Positions 23,320-34,589 are shown, counted from the first letter of the stretch. The stretch: DNA of 64,000 bases from Mesocentrotus franciscanus (GCA_037976565.1 CP137673.1:8271202-8335201), one strand, 5' to 3'. The notes: generated from the letters alone by a model not told the origin. A program made the numbers and translations.

Positions 23320-23577
23320 ATGCCTAAGATAGAGATCAATTATTGCAAGCCGGAAGAGCTATTGAGAGTTCCCAACATTGGCAAGACCTTGGCCGAAAGG
23401 ATCCTAGCTCTTAGGGAGGCGAGCGATATCACAGAGGAGTCACTTACAGAAAAGACAATCTACTTGGAGATCTGCCTGGAAAACACAATCCAACCGGAGA
23501 TCTGCCTGGAATAGATAATCCAACCGAAGATCTTTCTGGACAAGACAATGCTACTGGAGATCTGCCTGGAAATTAAG
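23320..23577 (+). pseudogene. Helix-hairpin-helix fragment followed by an in-frame peptide repeat
   Basis: From ATG 23320 the first 38 residues read INYCKPEELLRVPNIGKTLA and ERILALREASDITEESL, a textbook helix-hairpin-helix: NY....EEL..VP.IGK..AERI..LR. Such motifs bind DNA backbone non-specifically. After about 23450 the frame shifts, and the neighbouring frame encodes repeats of the GDLPGxxNPT type (four units of 36-39 bp, ending at a stop near 23577). HhH proteins starting this way are, to my knowledge, multicopy in marine invertebrate genomes. The fragment is short, with no downstream catalytic domain visible. Confidence 0.5.
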
Positions 23578-23744
23578 AGGCTGACTGTCTTGAAGATACT
23601 GGCAAAAATGGGAAGAAACTAGATGGAACTTCAACTGCGCGCAGTCGAAAAATGCCTCCGCCATAGAGCAATTTTACAAACCAAAATGGAAGCAATTTTT
23701 AAAATTCAAGTTTGATTGTAATCCATCTGTTGGTTCTAATGATA

Positions 23745-24412
23745 ACACGATCACGAGCTATTTTAGGATACATAATGAGCCCTGTGACCTTTGACCTCGT
23801 GACCCCAATTCTAATCAGTTCATTGACTCTGCAAGATACATACATGACCCAAGTTTGGCGGTAATCCATCAATCGATTCTTGAAATAACGTGATCACAAG
23901 CTATTTTGCATACATAACGAGCCCTGTGACCTTTGACCTCGTGACCCCAAAATCTAATCAGTTCATTAGCTCTGCAAGATACATACATGACCCAAGTTTG
24001 GCGGTAATCCATCAATCGGTTCTTGAGATAACGCGATCACGAGCTATTTTTGCATACATAATGAGCCCTGTGACCTTTGACCTTGTGACCCCAAAATCTA
24101 ATCAGTTCATTGGCTCTGCAAGATACATACAGGACCCAAGTTTGGCGGTAATCCATCAATCGGTTGAGATAACGCGATCACGAGCTATTTTTGCATACAT
24201 AATGGACCCTGTGACCTTTGACCTCGTGACCCCAAAATCTAATCAGTTCATTAGCTCTGCAAGATACATACATGACCTGAGTTTGGCGGTAATCCATCAA
24301 TTGGTTCTTGAGATAACGCGATCACGAACGGACGTACGCACAGACGTATGTACGCACGGACTGACAACCAGAAAACATAATTCCCGGCTACTTTGTAGCG
24401 GAGGCATAAAAA
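23745..24412 (+). mobile_element. Tandem-repeat element 1 with DR1 motifs and a hairpin-like end
   Basis: Four to five units of about 142 bp, each with CGATCACGAGCTATTTT, GAGCCCTGTGACC, the perfect DR1 TGACCTTTGACCT and CAAGTTTGGCGGTAATCCAT. The array runs into ACGGACGTACGCACAGACG and then TAGCGGAGGCATAAAA. The same 3' layout (GGACGTACGGACG, GACAACC.GAAAACAT, GCGGAGGCATAAAA) ends element 2 at 25665. Tandem core plus conserved 3' end resembles non-autonomous Helentron-associated elements, which is an inference. The long plus-strand frame is translated repeat. Confidence 0.6.
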
Positions 24413-24557
24413 GTAACCATGTATTGCCATTATAAAGAATTAAAGCTCGTTTTCATTTGATTTTTTTAAAGAATGACATGCGCTGCATATGAAATTCAAT
24501 TGTCAGTGCCTTTGCTTTTCTCATGAACTGTGTACCCATAAGACATTGAGTGATTTC

Positions 24558-24700
24558 AAGTAAGGTGTTCGGTGTTGGTGTTGGTGTTGAGAGCATGGAA
24601 AGGCTGCTAAACCGAGCTCCAACACCGACGGTCAGTTTAGAAGGACGATACCGATCGCGTTATCGATAGCTCAACACCAGCCTCAACACCGAGTGACGTC
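24558..24700. repeat. Hairpin with GGTGTTGGTGTTGAG arms
   Basis: CGGTGTTGGTGTTGGTGTTG near 24571 and CTCAACACCAGCCTCAACACC near 24680 are inverted copies about 90 bases apart. They may be the core of a small palindromic element lying between the two tandem-repeat elements. Confidence 0.6.
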
Positions 24701-24810
24701 ATACTCTACAGGCGAAAAGTCTTGCAATAAAAGCATAATCCTTTCAGAAATTCCATTAAAATTACATCATATCGAATATCAAATGTAAAGTCATATTAAA
24801 CGAGCTGAAG

Positions 24811-25665
24811 ACATGGAATTTCACAAGTTGACCTCTGTGACCCTTGACCTACATGCTCCAAAATCTAAACAGATCGTCTTCCTATGGTGATACATACTAT
24901 CATTAAGTTTGAAGTGAAAATTCTCCAGTGGTTCTTGAGATATCGCGATAACGATCTCAATGTATGGAATTTCATAAGTTGACCTCTGTGACCCTTGACC
25001 TTTGACCTACGTGCTCCAAAATCTAATCAGATTGTCTTCCTATGGTGATACACACTATCATTAAGTTTGAAGTTTAAATCTCCAGTGGTTCTTGAGATAT
25101 TATGATAACAATCTCAATGTATGGAATTTCATAAGTTGACCTCTGTGACCCTTGACCTTTGGCCTACGTGCTCCAAAATCTAATCAGATCGTCTTCCTAT
25201 GGTGATACATACTATCCTTAAGTTTGAAGTTTTACATCTCCAGTGGTTCTTGAGATATCATGATAACAATCTCAATGTATGGAATTTCATAAGTTGACCT
25301 CTGTGACCCTTGACCTTTGACATACGTGCTCCAAAATCTAATCAGATCGTCTTCCTATGGTGATACATACTATCCTTAAGTTTGAAGTTTAAATCTCAAA
25401 TGGTTCTTGAGATATCGCTAACAAACTCAATACAAGGAATTTCATAAGTTGACCTCTGTGACCTGTGACCTTTGACCTACGTGCTCCAAAATCTAATCAG
25501 ATCGTCTTCCTATGGTGATAAATACTATTCCCGAGTCTTAAGTTTAAATCTTAAATGGTTCTTGAGATATTGTGATAACGGTAAACGGGACGGACGTACG
25601 GACGTACGGACGGACAACCCGAAAACATGATGCCTCCGGCACCACCTTCGGTGGCGGAGGCATAA
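24811..25665 (+). mobile_element. Tandem-repeat element 2 with DR1 motifs and a 3' hairpin
   Basis: About five units of roughly 155 bp: TGGAATTTCATAAGTTGACC, TCTGTGACCCTTGACC, CTCCAAAATCTAATCAGATC, TCTTCCTATGGTGATACATA, GGTTCTTGAGATAT. Perfect DR1 sites lie at 24996-25008 and 25466-25478, with decayed ones in the other units. The 3' end has GACGGACAACCCGAAAACAT, then the palindrome GCCTCCGGCACCACCTTCGG / TGGCGGAGGC (about 25630-25662). The terminal hairpin and tandem core fit a Helitron/Helentron-derived non-autonomous element, inferred from structure alone. Confidence 0.6.
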
Positions 25666-25875
25666 AAAAGCCACAAGGCCATACTCCAGTTGGCATAAGT
25701 GTAAAAATGATAGAAAAAGTTGTGGAAATTGTTTTTTTTTTAATGTACTTGGGCACAATGTAGCCAGTACTATGCATAGTGGAGAGTTATATATATATAT
25801 CCTGTGACATTTTCAAAACAGCCATAAAGAAAACAGGATACAATAAAGTAGACAATATCTGTCTCGGTATTTCAC

Positions 25876-26209
25876 AGGAAAGAACGTTGTTTATCTAATA
25901 GAGTAATTGAATCAGCTTTTGATACCTGCTTGAAAGGGGCCTCAAGGAAAATCATAACTGTTCAATCACTTCAGGTACTTTTAGCATGCCTTCAAGCAGA
26001 TAAACCTGAAAAGAAGATGCAAATGCTTTGGAGAGTTGAAACACCAGATTAAGAACTTATATCTTGCTGGTTTTCACAACCAACATGATTTGTCTGAAAA
26101 GTGTTCAAGAACAATTTCAGACAAAAGACGGATATTGATAGAGAATTTGGCTAGGCAAGACATAAAACCAGAAGATGTAACACACTTCATTGAGATGTGT
26201 CACACATAG
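25876..26209 (+). pseudogene. Decayed terminal coding segment, unrecognised
   Basis: After a TTTCACAG acceptor-like site an open frame reads RKERCLSNRVIESAFDTCLK and continues to LQADKPEKKMQMLWRVETPD, then a stop. A second frame continues directly with LKNLYLAGFHNQHDLSEKC and LARQDIKPEDVTHFIEMCHT before TAG. The junction near 26050 suggests a frameshift in one original coding stretch of about 105 residues. Codon use looks protein-like, but I recognise no family. It could be the 3' end of a gene whose other exons are missing. Confidence 0.35.
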
Positions 26210-26379
26210 TCCAAATCTGGAAAAGAAACCGTGCATACTTTGCGGGAGAGGATTTAGTCATGGACCTACTACGAATGGACATTCGACGGCGAGAGTAGTA
26301 AAACTAATGATAGCTACCACCTGTTTTCAGTCTTACTTTCCTCTATGTTTTATGTCCGACCACAACGCTGCGGGCATGT

Positions 26380-26693
26380 TTTGATAAGCTCTGATAAGGG
26401 GCCTTTGTTCCAAGGAGATCCGCCGCGAATTTGCAGCCCTCTATCGGCGGAATCGCTTCACACTGATCAACGCTTCGCACAGTTTGCCCTTCTCTTTTCA
26501 TGAATGAATCGTGACATGAGAGCCTTTTGCTCATGCGCAGTACAAATCCACTTCCGGGGCATCCCTATCGTTCATGTGCAGTTTATCTCAACATCACATT
26601 CGCCAATCTGTAAAAAAAGCTATTGAAATCGGTGATTTCTTCGATTTTTCACGAATTTTTGTTTGTGTGCAGCATATTCATCGTATAAACAAG
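26380..26693 (+). promoter_or_regulatory. Candidate promoter and 5' untranslated exon of gene A
   Basis: A strong donor AAG|GTAAGT cuts after 26693. The next good acceptor in front of gene A's ATG is TTTATCTTTCAG ending at 29086. I infer a non-coding first exon ending at 26693 and a 2.4 kb first intron that houses two palindromic elements. The upstream sequence is locally more GC-rich (ATCCGCCGCGAATTTGCAGC). No TATA box is certain. The transcription start is unknown. Confidence 0.35.
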
Positions 26694-27252
26694 GTAAGTG
26701 ATCACAAGAGCTTATAAAATACGGTTTTAAAAGCGCTTTTTTCTCCTGTTTCCGTACATTTTTCTGTGAAAGCAACAACAGTGTCATGATCACAAATCCT
26801 TTGATTGTCGATCATTAGTGTTTGTTGGTTGTTGCGTTTGCGTGCGTTTTTTTTATACTCGTTTAAAAAATTGGTTGCTTTTTCATGATAGCGCGGGAAA
26901 TCTGTAGTAATGCATGATTTCGTCGCATCTGTCGTGCCGTTGCGCGCGTTATCTGCTCATACTTTACTATGACTATGTATCAATGTGTAGTCCCATTAAT
27001 AGACATCGGGTGCATTAATATAGTCTAGTCCCTACTGACCCTAGGGCTAGGGCTAGGCCTAGGTCTATTATTAATATTAGTAAATATTTTAATTTAGTTT
27101 GGTCTTGGACTCTTGAGTCTTGGTGTTGAATCTGAGCTGAGCTGAGACAGTGGGAGTGAGAGTCTGAGACTGCTTCTTTTCCTCCTCAGATTTTATCTTG
27201 ATGTAGACTAGCCTTAGGCTTAAGTTAAGTTAAGGCCTAATAGTAATATTAT

Positions 27253-28095
27253 AAGGGCTTGCGCTTGGTGATAATGACATGTAAATATGATATTGATATC
27301 ACCAAGCCTCAACTGGCCCCCATAGATCTTCCCGCACCCGACAAATATTACACAGTGGCTTAAAACTTAGGTAGTGGACTAGCTCTTCTTTTTTCTCATA
27401 GAAAGCATTTTAAAATCAGATTTTGCTAATGGAGTGGTAGCGATTTGCTTAAATACCGGTACCTTCCATGTTCCTGATGATAATTAGTAAAGATGCGATT
27501 TACATGACAAAAATGCTGACCTCTTAGTCTTACGAGAGTTCACGATGTTAGTTCCGGCTGAAATGCAAAGACACAAGGTAAACTAGACTATACACATAAA
27601 AACTGTTTTTTTGCATTGCCAATTTGATACTTACTTTACAATAATATTGATTACCGGTAGTGTAAAAAGGCGTGCACGCAGGGAGTTCGCTAAATTCAGC
27701 GACCTCTGTGCATGCGCCTTTGCATGCTATACAAATAACTTTCATCGTGAAGTAAATATCAAATTGGCAACGCTGAAAGCGGTTTTTACGTGTATACATG
27801 TACCTCGTGTCTTTGCATTTTAGCCGGAACTAACATCGCGAACTCTCGTAAGACTCCGGTAGCAAAATCTCACATTTTATATTTATTTTTCGACAGATTT
27901 TAAAATGCTTTTTATGAGAAGAAAGAAGAGTCCACTAAAGAAGTTTTAAGCCACTGTTCAATATTTTGTTGGGTGCGGGAAAGGGTGATTTCGGACGCAT
28001 TTTAGGGTTTGTTTACCTGCCTCTCCACGCAGGTGTATGGGGGCCAGTTAAGGCTTGGTGATATCAATATCATATTTTACATTATCACCAAGCCC
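27253..28095. mobile_element. Foldback palindrome of about 840 bp with a tiny loop
   Basis: The left arm (27253-27691) and right arm (27697-28095) are inverted copies throughout. Matched landmarks are AAGGGCTT...CTTGGTGATAAT, ATATGATATTGATATCACCA, AACTGGCCCCCATA, CAGTGGCTTAAAACTT, AAAGCATTTTAAAATC, TTACGAGAGTTC.CGATGTTA, GTTCCGGCT.AAATGCAAAG and CCAATTTGATA. The arms meet at TTCGCTAAATTCAGCGA with a loop of only a few bases. There is no coding frame for a transposase. It sits in the inferred first intron of gene A. Confidence 0.85.
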
Positions 28096-28884
28096 TTAAA
28101 GCCCAAGTCCACTCCAAAAATAACTTACTTTAAAGTTTCAATAGAACCAGAAAAATCGGACAAACCAATCAAAAAAAGTTTGAGCAAAATCGGATATTAA
28201 CTAATAAGAAAGTTATGAATTTTTAATGACATGAAAAACTTTGAAAATCACTACACAAATTGGCAACTCACTCATGAGTCTGTGACGTATGGTCCTCACT
28301 ATCCACTAATTATTTTCTTTGTATTGATAATATAAATTTCCTATTTCACCCTAAGAATCTTATTTCTTCACATCAGCATCCAAGTTATAGATTGTTAGTA
28401 ATATGTTTTTGTGTGGATGCACATATAAAGAGTAATTTTTGTCCAGTTAAATCATGAAAAATCGAATTTTGATAAACTATTTATATAAAAATCAATAATT
28501 ATGAAATACAATATTCAGAAAATAGTATCAATTCTTCAAAATTCATAAAAGTTTTTGGGAAATGTCATGCACGCAACTATGATACAAATCATATAACCTG
28601 GGCAAAGGCATGGGGAAACCAAGTTTTGGGGGATAAAAGGGGAAATTAATGGGATTAAACTATATAAAGCAATTGATAAGTTGTGAGGACATGACGTCAC
28701 AAACTGATAACCATCTTGGCAATTTGTGTTGTGATTCTCATTGTTCCATAGTTTTACATACTTTTCAAAAATCATAACTTTCTTATTAGTTATCCGATTT
28801 TGCTCAAACTTTTTTTGATTGGTTTGTCTGAATTTTCTGCTTTTATTGAAAGTAAGTTATTTTTGGAGTGGACTTGCCCTTTAA
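28096..28884. mobile_element. TTAA-flanked miniature inverted-repeat element
   Basis: The ends are AGCCCAAGTCCACTCCAAAA (left, after TTAA 28096-28099) and TTTTGGAGTGGACTTGCCCT (right, before TTAA 28881-28884). The inverted arms extend about 190 bp, matching ATCGGACAAACCAATCAAAA, AACTTTCTTATTAGTTA.CCGAT-type sequence, ACACAAATTG.CAA and GTGACGT.ATG.CCTCAC. TTAA at both ends fits the piggyBac target preference. It has no open frame. It abuts the foldback element's right end. Confidence 0.75.
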
Positions 28885-29110
28885 GGCTACCGGGATGCAT
28901 GTAACGTAATCTGCTTGAAAAGTCGTGACTTAATTCATGACCTAAATTTATTTGGAAAGTTTTCATATTATAGTTGAAATATCATACTTAGTACTGCACA
29001 AATCTTATGTTTTGAATGACAACTTTATTGATATTAAATTTCCATATTGAAATATTTATTTTTCTTCTTCATTTTTTATCTTTCAGTAATTGTACGGTCC
29101 TACTGTCAAT

Positions 29111-32100
29111 ATGGCAGCTCGGCATAAGGAGAACCTGAAAGGACATTGCCGTTTATGTGGTATGAAAACCGCTATGCAGGCAGATCAGCAACCCTACAAG
29201 AAAGAGACCTTCAGCAAAGTCATATTCCAGGCATTGAATATTGAAGTTGTCGGAGAAGACGATATATTTCCACCCTTCATATGCAAGGTCTGTGAATGCA
29301 AGCTTGCTAGGTTCAAGACAAAGAAAGGACAGAAACAAGCAGCTACTATTAACATTTCCTTGCCTACATTTAAGGACCATTGTGAAGATTGTTCAATTTG
29401 TGTTGATCAAAGTGTAAACATGGATGCTCTTCTGGGATCTTGTGCTGAGGCTGCTTCATTAGTTGGCTTGACTATGGTCAAGCAGGGAGATAGAACATTA
29501 TTTGTGAGCATGTGTACCAAAAATGAGAACCATTGCACAGTTCCTAAATGTGTGACAGTCTATAATGACGCGACATGGCATGTGTCGATTGTGGGGGAAC
29601 ATTTGAAGCATGACAACTCTTTGCTCCGAGATATACCTGCAGTCTTGAACAATGATTCTGGAAAGAAACTGATGACGGCAGTAGGCACCATTACAAAAAT
29701 TGGACAGTCTGCAAAAAAGAATGAAGGTCATGTTTGAGAAGGAAAGCTTTCAAGATCCAACGAAAGAAGACATAATGGAAAGCCTCATTGAAACTGCCTC
29801 TAACGAGTTGGAAGAAGTCCTGCCTCCAAAGTCTGCTGTGCGATATCTGTGGGAAGAACAGAAGAAGGCACTTAAAACGAAGGACAAGAGGCAGATTAGG
29901 TGGAGCCCTATGATTTCGAGATGGTGCATTGCAATCCACCATAAGTCACCCGCCACCTACAAGCTCTTAAAGGAAAGCGGACTCTTGGTTCTACCATCGA
30001 TTAATACTGTACATAGCTACACCCACTTTGCGGAGGCCAAGACTGGAATCCACAAAGAAATCATTGAAGAAATGATAAAGGATATGGACCTCAGTGAGGA
30101 TTTTAGACGCAATGTTTGTGTTCTGTTTGACGAAATGAAACTTAAGTCTGGTTTGATATTCTCTTCAACTGGAAGATTGATGGGATTTGTGGATACTGGA
30201 GACATCAATAGGGAATTAAGGGTTTTTGAGGAGGGTGTGGATGGAGCAGTGGAACCACCTCTTGCTACACATGCCTTTATGATTATGGCAAGAGGAATTT
30301 TTTCTTCTACCCAGCAAGCAATAACCTTTTCCCCGTCAAGTATGCTTCGTAGTAGTGACATCTATGACTGTGTTATGGAGAGCGTCATCGCTCTGGAAGC
30401 TGCTGGACTGAGAGTGAGAGCACTTGTCTCCGATGGAGCATCTGTAAATAGGAAATTCTACAAGATGTGCACTCCATCATCTGATGTTTTCCATTGGACT
30501 GTTCATCCCTTGGACTCAAAAAGAAGAATATTCTTCTTTTGTGATGTTCCCCATCTCCTGAAGACGACACGGAACAACTTGGAGAATTCTGGATTTGCTC
30601 GTAAGAGTCGCAATCTAAAAGTAAGCAGATAAATATATGCTATATGTTCTAAAAACATGAGTAATCAGAATCACATGTACCGGTAAACCATTTAATGTAA
30701 ACATCATGGTTTCTTTGTAATAAACAACCAAAATGCTTCTGAAAAATCATGCATAGAATAAAGAATAAATAATTTTAATTGCTTAAGAGATCTACATGTA
30801 AGTGATGGTTATCGTGAATCCATATCATGTATGCAATCAAGTTTTTTGTTTTGAATAATTCTTTTATTTCAAATTTCCTTTTTCAGTTTCGAGGTAAAGA
30901 ACTACGATGGACCCATCTCTTTAGCCTCTTTGAGTGGGACACAAAGTCAGACCTCCGCATGCTCCCAAAGCTCTCCCACGATCACCTGTATCTCAACCCA
31001 TCCCTTAGGATGAGAGTAAAGCTAGCTAGCCAAGTGAGTATAAAACTAATTTGTATTTTACATGCAAATTAGTAAGCAGAAAAAGTATTAACATTTTACA
31101 TCACCAAAACAGTTCATCATGTTTCATAACTAGTTTAAAAATGAGGATTATTATTTTGTAAGTGTTTTAAGTTATATGCTACGTGCTAGTAATAAAATTA
31201 TATTATATCAGGATAGATATAACTTTCATTTTTTTTTTTTATATTCATCGATCTCTAGATTAGTCTATGAAATAATAACAGAATTTATGCTTTTCACACA
31301 ATCTTTTACTTTAAAGCACACTATCCATATAAGACCTTTTATCACATTACAAGCAATCTGCTAGTAAACCTTTTCAACCAAATTTGTTTGCCAGATTTCA
31401 TTTATTTGTAGCTCCGTGGACTTAGTTTAAATTTAGATTTGTTCTGTGATAAATACATTTTTGTTACTAATTTCCTGTATGTATTTTTCTTTCTTATGAC
31501 TTCTAAAGGTTTTGAGTCAGTCTGTCGCCAATGCATTCAAGGCCATGAAAGAAGAGAAAAGGGACATCTCTATGGATGGTACCTGCGAATTCATAGAGCT
31601 GATGAACAAGTTCTTTGACTGCCTCAATGTTTCCAGTTTTGTGGAAGGAAGGAGGAAAAGAAATGCTAACTGCGAATTCATAGAGCTGATGAACAAGTTC
31701 TTTGACTGCCTCAATGTTTCCAGTTTTGTGGAAGGAAGGAGGAAAAGAAATGCTAACTTACTGCCATATGAGAGCATCTCAGACACTAGATTTGATGTGA
31801 GTAACTAAGTATACATTTAGTTTTTATTTTTTTTCTCAGATGAAGTTGGACCGATCTCAAATCACACCAGCTTTCTCATTATCCCATGAAGGAAAGAATT
31901 AGTTAAGTTATTCTCATTCTCTTTCTCTTACAGTGGCTACAGAACGTCTTTCTCAAATACTTTGAAGACTGGGAAAGAGAGATCAGTGAGACACCAAATC
32001 TAAAGGCTATAGAAAGGGAGCGACGGTGCATCAGCAGAGAAACACGTGAAGGCTTCAGGATAACAGGTAAGTTGTGCATGTGTATGTTAAAGAATAGCAA

Positions 32101-33127
32101 CAAATATAGATGTACTAAAGCTTCTAAATTTGCACTGAGTTTGAGTAAACCGCAAGAATGAACAGAAAGCCAAAATCAAACAATACAAGCAGAAACTAAA
32201 GAAACAGCATAACAACAATTATGGGCTGTGATTGGTTGCCGAAAAGGAGATATTATGCTACCCGTTCAATGAAAACAGGCTGTAGCAATGCTAGCAAGAA
32301 TAACATGGGATTTCATTGAAACTATTTTTGTCATGCATTGTTGGTTCTTCAGTTAGTGGTGTGCAATAGAAGAGTTGGCATTGTCTGTTAATATCGGCTG
32401 TCATTACATCTACTTTCTGCTATTCTTCGATTTTGTAGTCCATGTGTATACATGTATTGGTATATTACATGTACATGTAGTATGTTCTAGTAATATCTTT
32501 TTTTCCCCAGCCATTAAAAAAAAATTCCATTGAATTTGTTAAATTCATTTACATGTACATGTATGTTTTTATTAAAATCCATACCCCCCCCCCTTCTTGC
32601 AACAAAGAAAAGTGAGATTCTTTGTCATTATATCCATGGCAAGATGATGTTTCCTATACGAATATTGCTGTGTTATGTTTTGTATCACTTACATATATGA
32701 AATCAACCTTATTTAACAGATTGGAAAGCACTTGTACATCTATATATTGGAATGGACAGCAGTGAATAGCAAAGAAGGGCTTTGATGTCTTTAACCATTA
32801 ACTATTTATATTTTGTGCACATTTTTCTTAATATACACCTGCAGTTTCATCTTTCATCAAGTTGACAAAGGACTTGCTGCAAGAGGATGGAGTTCAATAT
32901 GTGCTTTCAGAGAAATTCACCCAGGATCCGATAGAGGAATATTTTTCCAAGCAGAGGAGAGCTGGGGATGTAATGACAATCCATCAGTCCAGCAAGTTGC
33001 TAACAACATGCTGTCCATTCAGGTTGCTGGGTCAGCCATCAGGGCATCAAAGGCTGGAAATGTTGAGCAAAGAGATCATCTAATGCATCAGACTGCCCAC
33101 TGCCAAAGAAGAGGAAACAGGAACTGA
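29111..33127 (+). CDS. Gene A: P-element/THAP9-type transposase with a RAG1-N-like zinc module
   Basis: Coding exons inferred at 29111-30620, 30887-31033, 31509-31796, 31934-32066 and 32845-33127, with GT-AG introns and consistent phases. Start ATG 29111 follows an acceptor at 29086. Residues 1-97 hold CRLC (13-16), CKVC (58-61) and HCEDCSIC (90-97), spaced as in the zinc region of the RAG1 N-terminus. Then come a coiled-coil-like stretch and a P-element-type core: [12 protein letters not shown], catalytic Asp in [11 protein letters not shown] (30129), Asp in [12 protein letters not shown] (30432), [12 protein letters not shown], and the Glu region [13 protein letters not shown] (Glu at 32934). 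It likely cuts and joins its own element's ends in the nucleus. Two reading-frame breaks lie in homopolymers (A run 29695-29699, G run 32964-32967). Allowing one base each gives about 786 codons. An 87-bp tandem duplication lies in the third coding exon. No THAP domain is visible. The protein ends soon after the Glu region. Confidence 0.8.
31584..31757 (+). repeat. Perfect 87-bp tandem duplication inside a gene A exon
   Basis: Bases 31584-31670 are repeated without change at 31671-31757. The duplication is in frame and doubles a 29-residue block starting [16 protein letters not shown]. Identity of the two copies means either a very recent event or an assembly artefact. Family members would be expected to have one copy. 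Confidence 0.9.
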
Positions 33128-34560
33128 AAGACTAATCGCGATAGCTAATTTGTTACCTGTTATCATGATTTTACCATTTCTTCTTCCATTTCCTTTCATA
33201 GATGTCTGTAGGTATAATTACAAACAAAATATTTGCCTATCGTTCAGGCTTCTGGTGGGAATTAAATTTTGGAAATGGAGACAGGAATTGTGACTATGGA
33301 AATCAAATGTAGAATATCTTGATATTAATATGTTTTTTGGACCCAGTCTGAAAATTTCGACCTTACTTCTGGGTATGGTGCAAGTAAAAATTATGAATGC
33401 ACAATGCGCATGCATGTAAATGCAATCTGTAACCTCTTGTCATGGAGAATCTATATGAAATTTTATTAATTCTGTGACAACTTTCTTATGTTCCAGGAAA
33501 TTACGATGAGCTTTGAAATTAAATACTGTTCAAAGGAAAATAGCTTGCTGTTTTGGAAATATGACAGTCTATATTTATTCTTCAATAATTTCAACAATAC
33601 ATGTACAAGTAACAGCAAAATTGGTTACATATATCTTATAGTCATGATTAGATTTCATGTTGCACATAATTTTTAGATGTTTGAAATGAGTATGATAGAT
33701 GTACTAATTTTTTTAATATGTCGATTGTTAATGACAGAAGGAACTCCCTGTGTCAGTAGATATTTTCTTTTCTTCATGACAAACTCTGTTTCATAACTAA
33801 TTATTTATAACCACCCAAAATATTTTCCAACTTTCAAACAATATAAACTTGTACTCTCTAGGTGTATATACTTAATTAAAGATGATTAAAAAGCATAAAA
33901 CTTTTAGCATGATTTGACACACGAGTTGGAATTATGCATGAGAATATATTTAACCTACTGTATGTCAACCATTTAAATATTTATAACATTGTCCAAAGCA
34001 CAACTGTATATTTTCGTACAATTAACTTTGCATAACTCGCAGTCTGTAAACTGTATCATATCATAATAAAATTTGTCTGCTAAACAACAATAATGTGGAC
34101 AAATAATACAGAATGTACACGTATTCATGTTTAATATTGTACCAGTATATGATTTATTTTATATTTTATGATGAACTTACTTGTAGAAAAAAGAAGTGGA
34201 AAACATGGGTCTACATGTATATTGACACAGGAGAAGGAACATTAAACAGGACAAAGTCAAAATGAATCAAAGAGAGAGAGAGAGGGAGAGAGAGATGAGT
34301 GTAAAAGTGATTAAATAAAAAATAAATCCCATAGCAGTTGGAAGCTGGAGACAACATGTATTCTCCTAAAATGATACAACAAATATAATAAGGGAGAAGA
34401 GCATTATTACCATGGCATGGAAAGAGGATACATTTTGTGTAATTTCAAGCATTTAAATGAAATCTTCAGTATAACATGTCACTGAATGTACTAATAGCAC
34501 TGGATCAAACTATAAAAATGGTATAAAATAACACACAATAACCAAAATACGAGTAGAAAG
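33128..34560. other. Intergenic sequence between convergent genes A and B
   Basis: AT-rich, with AATAAA-like sites (for example ATAATAAAATTTG near 34062) and a (GA)n tract at about 34269-34294. Probably contains the 3' untranslated regions of A (plus) and B (minus). No open frame has recognisable motifs. Confidence 0.45.
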
Positions 34561-34589
34561 AAACACCAACAAAATATGAGATTAAAAAC

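Noticed and set aside
23890..24435. A 181-codon plus-strand frame with repeated PVTFDLVTPKSNQF peptides
   Set aside because: It is the 142-bp tandem repeat read in frame. The unit lengths vary out of frame elsewhere and the element is non-coding in structure.
29111..29400. True RAG1 gene or RAG1-RAG2 locus
   Set aside because: Only the N-terminal zinc module resembles RAG1. The catalytic core is P-element-like, and no RAG2-like kelch sequence is present.
29153..30570. Minus-strand frames inside gene A's exons
   Set aside because: They are antisense shadows of strongly protein-like plus-strand sequence with conserved motifs and splice sites.
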